From positions 1-64,000 of the forward strand of contig JAFIFS010000070.1 of NCBI GenBank assembly GCA_020831895.1: a stretch of 64,000 bases of DNA, given 5' to 3'. Shown in pieces: positions 18,491 through 30,054 of the stretch. Numbering within the stretch: the first letter of the stretch is position 1; the number at the start of each line of letters is the position of its first letter. The DNA comes from Chromatiales bacterium (GTDB lineage: Bacteria; Pseudomonadota; Gammaproteobacteria; Steroidobacterales; GCA-2729495). Below the pieces are notes generated by a model. That model had not been told where the DNA came from. It did no database searches and saw nothing but the letters and a program-made list of their open reading frames with translations. The translations under genes and the position numbers were made by a program.

Positions 18491-19099
18491 ATGACTGCAA
18501 TTCCCTTCCTGTCACCGCTGCGCACCAGCGCCTCGCTGCCCTGGGCATTCCTGCTGGCGCTGGGCCTGGCAGTGCTGCAGCTGCTGCCGGCAGAGGCCCA
18601 CGACTGGCTGCGCTACGAACGCCCGGCTGTGGCTGCCGGCCAATGGTGGCGCCTGGTCACGGGAAACCTGATCCATCTGGGATGGGCGCACTACCTGCTC
18701 AACACAGGAGCACTCCTGGTGGGCGCCTGGCTGTTCGCTGCCGAGCGGCCACCGCTGCAATGGTTGGTCGCGCTGCTGTGCTGCGGGCTGGCCGTCAACC
18801 TGGGTCTGTTCTGGTTCAACCCGGAGATCTACTGGTGCGTCGGGCTGTCCGGCGTGCTGCACGGCTTCCTGTTGATCGGCGCCTGGGACTGGGCACGGCG
18901 CGGGGACCCGGTGGGCTGGGGACTGCTGTTCCTCTGGTGCGGGAAGGTCATCTGGGAGCAGTCCAGCGGCGCGATGCCGATGTCGGAGGAGATCGTCGGC
19001 GGCGCTGTGATCACTGCGGCCCACCTGTGGGGCCTGCTGGGCGGGTTGGCCTACGTGCTTGGTGAGGCTGGCTGGCGGCGCTGGAGACGGCAGGTATAA
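18491..19099 (+). CDS. rrtA: Rhombosortase (rhomboid-family protease)
   Basis: A 202-residue multi-pass membrane serine protease of the rhombosortase group, which cleaves GlyGly-CTERM tails of proteins exported by T2SS. The catalytic Ser120 lies in VGLSGVLHG and the catalytic His178 in TAAHLWG; the HLGWAHYLLNT block after helix 1 is the usual rhomboid/rhombosortase loop. The short length and lack of extra domains fit rhombosortase rather than GlpG. Its position, divergent from gspG across 120 nt, fits the known functional link. No GlyGly-CTERM substrate is encoded in this window. Confidence 0.9.
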   Translation: MTAIPFLSPLRTSASLPWAFLLALGLAVLQLLPAEAHDWLRYERPAVAAGQWWRLVTGNLIHLGWAHYLLNTGALLVGAWLFAAERPPLQWLVALLCCGLAVNLGLFWFNPEIYWCVGLSGVLHGFLLIGAWDWARRGDPVGWGLLFLWCGKVIWEQSSGAMPMSEEIVGGAVITAAHLWGLLGGLAYVLGEAGWRRWRRQV

Positions 19100-19171
19100 T
19101 CACGACCGCCGCGTGACAGCGTAACGCGCCGGCATGATCACTGATTCACTGGCCATGAGGCCTGGAGACGC

Positions 19172-19927
19172 ATGAGCAAAGTCCCGGATCTTTCGCTTCA
19201 AGGGGAGACCGCGCTGGTCACCGGCGCCTCCCGGGGCATCGGCCGGGCCATCGCCATGCAGCTCGCAGGCGCCGGAGCCCGCGTGGTCGGAACAGCAACT
19301 AGCCCGGCTGGTGCCGAGGCCATCGGGGCGGCACTGGAGCCTCATGGGGGGCACGGCCTGGTCTACGATGCCGGAAACAGGGATGCCATCCTCGCGCTGC
19401 CCGAGCAGGTCAGTGCGCTGGCCGGCCCCGTCAGCATCCTTGTGAACAACGCAGGTGTCACGCGTGACAACCTGGCCTTGCGCATGAAGGACGACGAGTG
19501 GGATGCGGTGATCGACACCAACCTGACCGGGGCATTTCTTCTGACCAGGGCCTGCATGCGGGGGATGATGAAACTGCGGCGGGGGCGGATCATCAGCATC
19601 GCCTCGGTCATCGGCGCCATGGGCAACGCTGGCCAGGTGAACTACGCGGCAAGCAAGGCTGGCCTCGTGGGCATGAGCAAGTCGCTCGCGCGCGAACTGG
19701 GCAGCCGCGGGATCACGGTCAATGTCGTCGCGCCGGGCTTTATCGAGACCGACATGACCGCCGGCCTTGGGGATGCGCAGAAGACGGCCATGCTGGCGCA
19801 GGTGCCGCTGGGCCGGCTCGGTCAGCCTGAGGACGTGGCGGCTGCCGTGCTGTGGCTGGCTTCGCCGGCTGCAGGCTGGATTACGGGCGAGACACTGCAT
19901 GTCAACGGCGGCATGCTGATGGCCTGA
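19172..19927 (+). CDS. fabG: 3-oxoacyl-ACP reductase
   Basis: An NADPH-dependent short-chain reductase of 251 residues that reduces 3-oxoacyl-ACP in fatty acid elongation. The cofactor loop is TGASRGIGRAIA (residues 17-28), NNAG is at 92-95, and the catalytic triad is Ser145 (ISIASVIG), Tyr158 and Lys162 (NYAASKAG). These positions keep the spacing of E. coli FabG. It is followed by acpP and fabF as usual, but fabH and fabD, which normally precede it, are missing; the upstream neighbour is the rhombosortase gene. Confidence 0.95.
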   Translation: MSKVPDLSLQGETALVTGASRGIGRAIAMQLAGAGARVVGTATSPAGAEAIGAALEPHGGHGLVYDAGNRDAILALPEQVSALAGPVSILVNNAGVTRDNLALRMKDDEWDAVIDTNLTGAFLLTRACMRGMMKLRRGRIISIASVIGAMGNAGQVNYAASKAGLVGMSKSLARELGSRGITVNVVAPGFIETDMTAGLGDAQKTAMLAQVPLGRLGQPEDVAAAVLWLASPAAGWITGETLHVNGGMLMA

Positions 19928-19975
19928 GGTTTGACAGCGGCGAGAAGCCGTTGATTTCATGGATTTTCGTGGCGC

Positions 19976-20004
19976 TGGTCTGGCCTTGGGGCTTACCTTA
20001 AAAT
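19976..20004 (+). promoter_or_regulatory. Weak candidate promoter for acpP
   Basis: Within the 150-nt gap before acpP, TAAAAT at 19999-20004 resembles a -10 box, with the poor -35 match TGGTCT 17 nt upstream. A better -35-like TTGACA at 19931 lacks a good -10 at the right distance. A separate acpP promoter is expected because ACP is needed in excess, but the sequence support is weak. Confidence 0.25.
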
Positions 20005-20077
20005 AGCGCCCCGGCGGATCTTGCCGGGCGGCTTGCCGCCTGCTCTTTTGGGGACTCATGAAGAGGATTGGACAGAA

Positions 20078-20323
20078 ATGAGCAGCATTGAGGAACAGGT
20101 AAAGAACATCGTGGCTGAACAGCTCGGTGTGAAAGAAGAGGAAGTCACCAACGAGGCTTCCTTCGTCGACGACCTCGGCGCTGATTCGCTGGATACGGTC
20201 GAGCTCGTGATGGCGCTGGAGGAGGAGTTCGAGACCGAGATTCCCGACGAGGAGGCCGAGAAGATCAAGACCGTCCAGCAGGCCATCGATTACATCACCA
20301 AGAGAGCGGCCGCCGCGTCCTGA
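20078..20323 (+). CDS. acpP: Acyl carrier protein
   Basis: A very acidic 81-residue protein that carries growing acyl chains on a 4'-phosphopantetheine arm. The attachment site is Ser37 in [18 protein letters not shown], the universal ACP motif. The ATG at 20078 gives the normal ACP length; an in-frame ATG at 20021 would add 19 unrelated residues. It lies between fabG and fabF. A C-terminal tail KRAAAAS is slightly longer than in E. coli. Confidence 0.98.
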   Translation: MSSIEEQVKNIVAEQLGVKEEEVTNEASFVDDLGADSLDTVELVMALEEEFETEIPDEEAEKIKTVQQAIDYITKRAAAAS

Positions 20324-20399
20324 GCGGTGGCTTCCGGAACGAGCTGGGGCGGGCACCAGCCCGCGCCGGTTTCCCTCAATCAATGAAGAGCGGCAGCGC

Positions 20400-21638
20400 A
20401 TGAGCAGACGCCGAGTCGTCGTAACCGGTATGGGCATCGTTGCACCGGTCGGCAACGACATCGAGACGGCCTGGCGCAACGTCGTCAATGGGGTGAGCGG
20501 CATCGGGCCGATCGACTCGTTCGATGTCAGCGACTTCCCGACACGATTCGCAGGTTGCATCAGGGATTTCGATGCCACGGCCTGGGTCCCGGCCAAGGAC
20601 CTGCGCAAGATCGATCCATTCATGCATTACGGCATCGCCGCGGCCTGCCAGGCGGTCGAGCACGCCGGGCTCGACAACGCCGGCTATGACGCTCGGCGCA
20701 TAGGCGTTGCCATCGGGTCCGGGATCGGCGGTATCGGCACCATCGAGAACAATCATCAGCGCTACACCGAGGGCGGCCCTCGCAAGGTCTCGCCGTTCTT
20801 CGTGCCCGGCAGCATCATCAACATGATCTCCGGTCATGTTTCAATCCGCTTCGGGTACCGGGGCCCTAATATTGCGCTGGTTACCGCCTGCACGACCTCC
20901 ACGCACTCGATCGGCATGGCTGCCAGGATCATCGCCTATGGTGATGCGGATGTAATGCTGGCCGGCGGCGCCGAACACGCAACCACGCCGCTGGGCCTTG
21001 GCGGATTCTGTGCCGCGCGCGCGCTGTCACAGCGCAATGATGACCCGCAGGCTGCGAGCCGGCCCTGGGACCGCGACCGTGACGGCTTCGTGCTCGGTGA
21101 CGGCGGGGCCTGCCTGGTCCTCGAGGAACTCGAGGCCGCCCGGCGCCGCGGCGCGAACATTCTTGCCGAGGTGGCCGGCTTTGGCATGAGCGGTGACGCC
21201 TTCCATATCACCGCACCACCCGAGGATGGCGCAGGTGCGCAGCAGTGCATGGAGGCCGCAATCGCCGATGCCGGGCTCTCGCCGCAGGACATCAGCTACA
21301 TCAATGCACACGGGACCTCGACCCAGCTTGGCGACGTTGCCGAGACCCGAGCCATCCATGCCGTGTTTGGCGCGCATGCGCGTTCGGTAGCCGTCAGCTC
21401 GACCAAGTCGACGACCGGGCACCTGCTCGGGGCTGCCGGCGCAATCGAGGCTGTCTTCAGCGTACTGGCCCTGCGGGACCAGGTGATCCCGCCAACGGTC
21501 AACCTGGAGTCGCCCGATGAAGGTTGCGATCTCGACTACGTCCCCGGTACCGCACGCGAGACGTCGGTCAACGCCGTGCTCAGCAACTCATTCGGATTTG
21601 GTGGCACGAACGGGAGCCTTGTCTTCCGGGCACCGTGA
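20400..21638 (+). CDS. fabF: 3-oxoacyl-ACP synthase II
   Basis: A condensing enzyme of 412 residues that extends acyl-ACP with malonyl-ACP. Catalytic Cys164 is in [13 protein letters not shown], one His is in [12 protein letters not shown], and the Lys/His pair is in [17 protein letters not shown]; the C-terminal [14 protein letters not shown] is also standard. Length equals that of E. coli FabF. The active-site loop TACTTSTH differs slightly from the common TACTSGVH, which is not expected to abolish activity. The stop overlaps the pabB start (GTGA). Confidence 0.95.
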   Translation: MSRRRVVVTGMGIVAPVGNDIETAWRNVVNGVSGIGPIDSFDVSDFPTRFAGCIRDFDATAWVPAKDLRKIDPFMHYGIAAACQAVEHAGLDNAGYDARRIGVAIGSGIGGIGTIENNHQRYTEGGPRKVSPFFVPGSIINMISGHVSIRFGYRGPNIALVTACTTSTHSIGMAARIIAYGDADVMLAGGAEHATTPLGLGGFCAARALSQRNDDPQAASRPWDRDRDGFVLGDGGACLVLEELEAARRRGANILAEVAGFGMSGDAFHITAPPEDGAGAQQCMEAAIADAGLSPQDISYINAHGTSTQLGDVAETRAIHAVFGAHARSVAVSSTKSTTGHLLGAAGAIEAVFSVLALRDQVIPPTVNLESPDEGCDLDYVPGTARETSVNAVLSNSFGFGGTNGSLVFRAP

Positions 21639-23017
21639 GTAATGCCCGCGCACCGGCTCCAGCCGGCCCGGTCATCCTCGAGGTTGACTGGCCGCCCGAC
21701 CTGCTGGCGATCCACGTACGGGACCCGGAGCGCTACCCGGTCCTGCTGGAAAGCGTAGCCACGGGGACGCGGCAGGCCCGCTTCGACCTGCTGCTGGCCT
21801 GTCCCGGCGATCAGTTGCTGCTGGATGAGCACTGGCAGCTTCGAGGCACGCATGCCGATGGCGCGACGGACTTCCTCGCTGCCCTCGATCGCTGGGCAGA
21901 AGAGCTGTGGCTGCCCCCCGTGCCCTGCACGTCTCCCTTCCGCGGCGGCTGGTTCATCTATCTCGGCTACGAGCTGGCAGCCGCAGTAGAACCGGGCCTG
22001 CCCAGGCGTTCACTCCCGGGTCAGCCGATCGCGCTGGCGCTGCGGATTCCTGCCGCCGTGATCCGCGACCATGTCAGGCGGCGCAGCTGGATCGTTGCGG
22101 AGCAGGGCAGTGAGGCACTGCTGGAGCTGCTGCGTGCGGATCTGGCAGCCAGCGACGGACCTGTCGCCCGTGCCGGCGATGCGCTCGCCCACGAGCTGGC
22201 ACCACCACCTGCACAGGACTTCCTGGCCGCGGTAACACAGGCCCGCGCGCACATCGCTGCGGGAGACATCTTCCAGGCAAACCTGTCCAGGGAGTGGTGG
22301 GCCCGGCTGCGTCCGGGAACAGAGCCTGCGATGCTGTACCAGCGGCTCCGGGAGACGAATCCGGCACCGTTTGCGGGACTGGCCAGGCTGCCCGGGATTA
22401 CGGTGATCAGCTCCTCGCCCGAGCGCCTCGTCCGCTTTGGTGACGGCCTCGCCGAGACGCGACCGATTGCCGGCACGCGTCCCCGCAAGAGAAAAGGCCG
22501 CAGCGAGCAGGCACTGCGCGAGGCGCTGCTGGCCAGCCCGAAGGAAAGAGCCGAGCACGTGATGCTGATAGACCTTGAGCGGAATGATCTTGGCCGGGTC
22601 TGCAAGGCCGGTTCGATCGAGGTGGACGAGTTCATGGTGGTCGAAAGCTACGCGCACGTGCACCACATCGTTTCCAACGTGCGCGGCAGGCTGCGGGAGG
22701 GGACCCGGCCGGGTTCGCTGATTCGCGCCGTGTTTCCGGGCGGAACGATCACTGGCTGTCCCAAGGTGCGCTGCATGGAAATCATCGCGGCGCTGGAGCT
22801 GCGGGCGCGAGGTGCCTATACCGGCTCCATGGGCTACCTGAACCGCGACGGCTCGGGAGATCTGAACATCCTGATACGGAGCATGGTCACCCAGGGGCAG
22901 GAGGTCAGGATCGCTGCAGGCTCCGGCATCGTCGCCGACTCCGACCCGAGAGCCGAACTGGCCGAAACCGAGGCCAAGGCTCGCGGCATGCTGCTCGCAC
23001 TGGGCAGCCGCTCGTGA
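21635..23017 (+). CDS. pabB: Aminodeoxychorismate synthase, component I
   Basis: A chorismate-using enzyme of 460 residues making 4-amino-4-deoxychorismate for folate synthesis. Core blocks are [54 protein letters not shown] and [13 protein letters not shown]. The motif PIAGT is the TrpE form; many PabB proteins have PIKGT with a nucleophilic Lys. The directly following pabC supports the PabB role. It starts at a GTG overlapping the fabF stop. The glutaminase PabA is not encoded in the window. Confidence 0.87.
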   Translation: MSNARAPAPAGPVILEVDWPPDLLAIHVRDPERYPVLLESVATGTRQARFDLLLACPGDQLLLDEHWQLRGTHADGATDFLAALDRWAEELWLPPVPCTSPFRGGWFIYLGYELAAAVEPGLPRRSLPGQPIALALRIPAAVIRDHVRRRSWIVAEQGSEALLELLRADLAASDGPVARAGDALAHELAPPPAQDFLAAVTQARAHIAAGDIFQANLSREWWARLRPGTEPAMLYQRLRETNPAPFAGLARLPGITVISSSPERLVRFGDGLAETRPIAGTRPRKRKGRSEQALREALLASPKERAEHVMLIDLERNDLGRVCKAGSIEVDEFMVVESYAHVHHIVSNVRGRLREGTRPGSLIRAVFPGGTITGCPKVRCMEIIAALELRARGAYTGSMGYLNRDGSGDLNILIRSMVTQGQEVRIAAGSGIVADSDPRAELAETEAKARGMLLALGSRS

Positions 23018-23843
23018 GCGGTCAGTGGTGGGTCAACGGGCGAAGATCCATGCGGATTCGCGTCGATGACCGCGGGCTGGCCTATGCGGACGGTGTTTTC
23101 GAGACCCTGGCCGTGCAGGGTGGAACCCTGCGCCTGCTCGATTTCCACATGGAACGACTCGGCCAAGCCTGCGTCAGGCTGGGCTTCGATGGTGCAGACA
23201 CCGGCAGGATTACACGAGAACTGATTGATATAGCAGCTATAACCAGGCGGCCAGCGACACTGAAACTGATCCTGACGCGAGGCCCGGGCCCCAGAGGCTA
23301 TACGCCGTCGACGCAGTCCAGGCCGACACGAATCGCCGGGCTGCTGCCGCGTCCGCGCCCGCCGGCCCGGCATTACCAGCACGGCATTATTGCCGGCCTG
23401 AGCCAGGTGCCACTGCCGGTCAGCCCGGCAACAGCGGGGCTCAAGACCCTCGCACGCACCGAGCAGGTGCTTGCTGCTGCGGAGCGGCAGGAGCGTGGTT
23501 GGGACGAGGCCCTGATGTGCGATGCCGAAGGCTGGTTGATCTGCGGCACAATGAGCAACGTGTTCATCGTGCGTGATCAGGAGCTCTTGACGCCCTGCAT
23601 AGACCGCTCCGGCGTGGCCGGGGTCATGCGGCGCCTGGTGCTGGCCGAAGCCCGGGCCGCGCGCCTGACTATCAGGGAAGAACGCCTGCGGCCGGGAGAG
23701 GCGCTGGATGAGGCGGATGAGTGCTTCGTCACCAACGCCCTGCTGGGCATCCGGCCAGTTGCCCGGCTGGGCCGCCGGCGCTGGCGACAGGGGCCGGTCA
23801 CGCGAATGCTCATGCTGCGCCTGCTCGACCAGGGGATCATCGA

Positions 23844-23862
<19 letters not shown>
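23014..23862 (+). CDS. pabC: Aminodeoxychorismate lyase
   Basis: A PLP enzyme of fold type IV, 282 residues, that splits aminodeoxychorismate into 4-aminobenzoate and pyruvate. DRGLAYADGVFETLAV at the N-terminus, the PLP Lys in AGLKTLARTEQVLAA and the cofactor-phosphate region ICGTMSNVFIV are typical. The GTG start overlaps the pabB stop, and the 3' end overlaps mltG by 19 nt, so the three are likely translated together. A branched-chain aminotransferase is the main alternative, but the context favours PabC. Confidence 0.93.
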
Positions 23863-26510
<2,648 letters not shown>

Positions 26511-26514
<4 letters not shown>

Positions 26515-26849
26515 CCAAACCCGGGCTGCTGACCCTGACGATTCGCGACAAGAGCGCACTGTACCTCGCCTACATGCCGTTCGTGCGCAATGGCGGCCTG
26601 TTCATCCCGACAGGCAGCAGCTACCGGATGGGCGACGATGTCTTCATGCTGCTCAACATCATGGGCGAGGATGAAAAGATACCGGTTGCGGGGAGGGTCA
26701 TCTGGGTCACGCCCAAGGGTGCACAGGGCAAGCGTACCGCCGGCATCGGCGTGCAGTTCAGCGAGCAGGACAACGGCGCTACCCAGAAAAAGATAGAAAA
26801 CTACCTGGCCGGCGCGCTGGGCGGGGACAAGCCCACGCACACGATGTAG
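26511..26849 (+). CDS. pilZ: Type IV pilus PilZ protein
   Basis: A 112-residue single-domain PilZ protein of the holB-linked type needed for type IV pilus assembly. The strand block FVRNGGLFIPTGSSYRMGDDV, then VAGRVIWVTPKGAQGKRTAGIGVQF, are typical. The RxxxR and D/NxSxxG c-di-GMP motifs are absent, as is normal for this PilZ subgroup, so it should not bind c-di-GMP. tatD, which often follows, is not here. Confidence 0.93.
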
Positions 26850-26867
26850 CGACGGAGTCCGGTCGCC

Positions 26868-27923
26868 TCAGGCCGGCTTCGAGGCGTTGAGCCCGCCGCG
26901 CAGCACGCGCGCGTCGTAACCACGCTCGTTCAGGATGTAGGCCCCTGCAGAGCTGCGGCGGCCAGTATCACAGCAGACCAGGTAGGGCACCGACGGGTCC
27001 AGCGCATTGAGCTTGAGCCGGATGAAGTAGAGCGGGATATTGATGGCGCCGGGCTCATGCCCGGCTTCGAACTCGCTGGGCAGCCTCACGTCCAGCCATC
27101 TGGCACCCGACGCAGCCAGTTTGCAGCCTTGCTCATAGTCGACCCAGGACAGCATGGGCTCATTGAGCAGGGTGTTAAAGTCTTCCTTGCCCAGGCGCAT
27201 CAGTGCCCCGTCGGTCAGCATCGAGATGGTCGCATTCCTGCGCGCGTCGGCGATCAGCGCTTCCTCGCCGAAGGTGTCACCAACGCCAAGCTCGGCCAGC
27301 TTGATGCCATCCCGGTTGAGCGGTGTCTCCCGGGTGACGGCACAGCGGCCACGCACGATCACGTAGAAGAAATCGCCCGGCTCGCCCTGCTTGATCACGA
27401 CGTCACCGGCGCTGTAATGCACCTGCTGCATGCGCATGAAGATGGCCTGCAGGTTGGCTGGGGGTATCCGATGAAAGGCCTTGGTCTGGAGCAGGGCTGT
27501 CATCCAGTCCGTCCCGGACTCCGCGGCATCCTCACGCAGGTCACCGACCTCGTAGCTCCCGGTCTGGTCCCAGGTCAGCATAACGTCGAGGAGTTCGGTA
27601 TCGATAGAGATGAACTCGATGCCGTCAACCGCGCGCGCGGTGCAGGTCCTGGGCAGCAACGGCGACACAGGGTGACGCGCCTCCTCACTGTCCGCGCGCA
27701 GCAGGCGCCGGCCGGACTGGCCATCTCCGGCCTCCAGCTCCAGCGTGCCGGCGACCAGGTAGTAGGTCCGCTTGTCCGTGTCACCGGCGCGGAACAGCAG
27801 CCTGCCAGGCTCCAGATGGCGGACCTGCACCTTCTTCGCGAGCGCATCCAGGTTGTCGCGCTTCAGGCCATCGAGCGGGGAGAACTGCCGCAGCTTGTCG
27901 ATGGTGGCAATTTGACCAGACAT
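26868..27923 (-). CDS. Double cyclic-nucleotide-binding and rhodanese fusion
   Basis: A 351-residue cytoplasmic protein with three domains. Residues about 8-130 form a divergent cNMP-binding domain (QFSPLDGLKRDNLDALAKK, LEPGRLLFRAGDTDKRTYYL). Residues about 145-260 form a second, better kept one, with GDVVIKQGEPGDFFYVIVRG and the phosphate-binding cassette region FGEEALIADARRNATI. A rhodanese domain follows (about 265-350) with active-site loop CDTGRRSSAG, Cys318. There is no DNA-binding helix-turn-helix. It may couple a nucleotide signal to sulfur transfer or redox sensing, but that is inference. It is convergent with pilZ and 67 nt downstream of the FadJ-like gene. Confidence 0.85.
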   Translation of the reverse strand: MSGQIATIDKLRQFSPLDGLKRDNLDALAKKVQVRHLEPGRLLFRAGDTDKRTYYLVAGTLELEAGDGQSGRRLLRADSEEARHPVSPLLPRTCTARAVDGIEFISIDTELLDVMLTWDQTGSYEVGDLREDAAESGTDWMTALLQTKAFHRIPPANLQAIFMRMQQVHYSAGDVVIKQGEPGDFFYVIVRGRCAVTRETPLNRDGIKLAELGVGDTFGEEALIADARRNATISMLTDGALMRLGKEDFNTLLNEPMLSWVDYEQGCKLAASGARWLDVRLPSEFEAGHEPGAINIPLYFIRLKLNALDPSVPYLVCCDTGRRSSAGAYILNERGYDARVLRGGLNASKPA

Positions 27924-27990
27924 GGATTTCCAAGGATGAAGGCTGACGGAACGGGAAACCAGCCCGTGCCCGCTTTGCAGACCCGTGATT

Positions 27991-30054
27991 CTAACGTCCG
28001 TGGCCGGGCAATCCCAGCTGCTCCCAGCCCCTGGACGGCCTGAAACGCAAGCCGTGCGCGGCCGTCAGCTCATCGAGCCGGCGCGTGATCTGCGCGACAC
28101 CGACCGCAAGCGCATGATGCATGGGCCCACCGCGAAACGGTGCGAACCCGGTACCAAATATCACGCCAGCATCGATCAGGTCGGCATCCTCGACGACGCC
28201 CTCATGAAGGCAGGCGGCGGCTTCGTTGAGCAGCGACAGGATCAGCCGGTCCTGGACTTCCTCATCCGGCCTGGACTCATCCCCAGGCGGGCGGACGGGC
28301 TTTCCATCCTGATAGGTGTAAAACCCCCGGCCGGTCTTGACGCCAAGGTGACCCGCCTCGACGAGGGCCTCGAGCTCGGGTGCCACCGGGCGACCAATGA
28401 CGGGGGCAAGTATGCGGGCCACATGCAGTGCGACATCGAGGCCAACGGAGTCAGCCAGTGCGATTGGACCCATGGGCATGCCGAAGGACACGGCGGCCTG
28501 GTCGATCTCGGCCATGGGCACCCCCTCACGCGCCAGCTCCATCGCCTCGGCCATGTACGGCGCGAGGATGCGATTGACCAGGAAGCCAGGCTGACTCCGG
28601 CACGGCAGCGGCAGCTTGCCGATCTGCCGGACGAAGGCTGTCGCCAGCTCCCGGGCAGCTGTCGTGCTCTGTCCGGCCAGCACGACCTCAACCAGCGGCA
28701 GGCTGGCAACCGGGTTGAAGAAGTGCAGCCCGACCAGTCGCCCGGGCTGCTGGAGGCCCGCTGCCAGCTGCTCCAGCGGGATACTGGAGGTATTGCTGGC
28801 AAGCACCGCATCCGGACGCATGGCGGCCTCCAGCGATTCGTACAGGCCCTGCTTCGCACGCAGGTCCTCGTAGATCGCCTCGATGACGAGGTCGGCCTGG
28901 CCCACGGCCTCGCCGCCCGGGTCGGCCCTCAGCCGCCCCCGGGCTGCCTCGCGGCTCCCGGCCGAGCCCAGGCGCCTGTCGAACAGCCGAGCCGCGCGGG
29001 CCACTGCCTTTTCGACCAGCGCCGGGTCCCGGTCCTGCAGGCTGACCTCGAGGCCCCGCAAGGCACACCAGGCTGCGATATCGCCACCCATCACTCCGGC
29101 GCCGACCACGTGGATGCGATGAATCTGCGCCGCTGGTCGCGCCAGCTTTTTCAGGCGCTCCTGCAGGAAAAATACCCGGACGAGGTTGGCCGAAGCAGGT
29201 GTAGCGGCAAGCCGGGCAAAGGATTGCGCCTCATCCTCGAATGCAGCTGGCACCGGGGCCCCACCATGGCGTGTCCAGAGATCGAGAATGGCGCCGGGTG
29301 CCGGGTAATGCTCGCCAGGCGCGCGGGCCTCGGCCTCCCGCGCGAGGCGACGGGCCACGCGCGGACGGACCGGCGCGAGGTTCAGCAGGCGGTCCAGCAG
29401 CCCCATGGGCCGCGGACTGCCAGCCACTGCCAGCTGCCTGCATGCCGCTGCGCGCCAGTCTTCGCCCGGCTGCAGCAGCCGATCGACCAGCCCGATCTGC
29501 CGTGCCCGGGCCGGCGTCACGGGCTTACCCGTCAAAATCAGCTTCAGTCCGGCACGGACCCCGGCGCGCTGTATAGCCCTGACGGTCCCTCCGAAACCCG
29601 GGTGAAGTCCGAGCTGCACCTCAGGCAACCCGATCGTGCGTTCCTCGCCCTGCAAGGCAATTCGCCAGCGGCAGGCCAGTGCGAGTTCCAGCCCGCCGCC
29701 GAGGGCGTGACCGTTCAGAACCGCGACGCTGGGGCAGGGCAGCTGCTCGATACGGGCCAGGATCTGCTGGCCCTTGCGGGTCAAACTGGCAAGCTGGTCG
29801 GAAGCGACGAGCCCGGGAAACTCGTGGATGTCGGCACCAGCCACGAAGCTGTCCGGCTTGCCCGAGAACAGCACCAGACCGGCAGGAGGTTCTGCCTCGA
29901 TACCGGCCAGCAGCCGGTCGAGTTCCTCCATGACATCAGTGGACAGGGTATTGGCGGCACTGTCATGCCGGTCCAGGCAAAGCCAGGCGGTCTTCTCGTC
30001 ATCGATCTCGAGTTGCCAGTGCCGGGCGGAGGAGTGTCCAGGCATCATGCTCAC
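27991..30054 (-). CDS. fadJ: Fatty acid oxidation multifunctional protein (FadJ-like)
   Basis: A 687-residue fusion of enoyl-CoA hydratase and 3-hydroxyacyl-CoA dehydrogenase. The crotonase part (about 10-190) has SFVAGADIHEF, ALGGGLELALACRWRIAL and PEVQLGLHPGFGG with both catalytic acidic sites. The dehydrogenase part has the NAD loop VVGAGVMGGDIAAW (near 310), SNTSSIPLEQLA, GLHFFNPV, GFLVNRIL and GTGFAPFRGGPMHHA. The order matches FadJ/FadB; no thiolase gene is adjacent. It starts at GTG 30054, overlapping the previous stop, or at ATG 30048. Confidence 0.9.
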   Translation of the reverse strand: MSMMPGHSSARHWQLEIDDEKTAWLCLDRHDSAANTLSTDVMEELDRLLAGIEAEPPAGLVLFSGKPDSFVAGADIHEFPGLVASDQLASLTRKGQQILARIEQLPCPSVAVLNGHALGGGLELALACRWRIALQGEERTIGLPEVQLGLHPGFGGTVRAIQRAGVRAGLKLILTGKPVTPARARQIGLVDRLLQPGEDWRAAACRQLAVAGSPRPMGLLDRLLNLAPVRPRVARRLAREAEARAPGEHYPAPGAILDLWTRHGGAPVPAAFEDEAQSFARLAATPASANLVRVFFLQERLKKLARPAAQIHRIHVVGAGVMGGDIAAWCALRGLEVSLQDRDPALVEKAVARAARLFDRRLGSAGSREAARGRLRADPGGEAVGQADLVIEAIYEDLRAKQGLYESLEAAMRPDAVLASNTSSIPLEQLAAGLQQPGRLVGLHFFNPVASLPLVEVVLAGQSTTAARELATAFVRQIGKLPLPCRSQPGFLVNRILAPYMAEAMELAREGVPMAEIDQAAVSFGMPMGPIALADSVGLDVALHVARILAPVIGRPVAPELEALVEAGHLGVKTGRGFYTYQDGKPVRPPGDESRPDEEVQDRLILSLLNEAAACLHEGVVEDADLIDAGVIFGTGFAPFRGGPMHHALAVGVAQITRRLDELTAAHGLRFRPSRGWEQLGLPGHGR

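Noticed and set aside
19931-19959. TTGACA with ATTTCA at 17 nt before acpP
   Set aside because: The -10 part matches poorly, so it was not called as a promoter.
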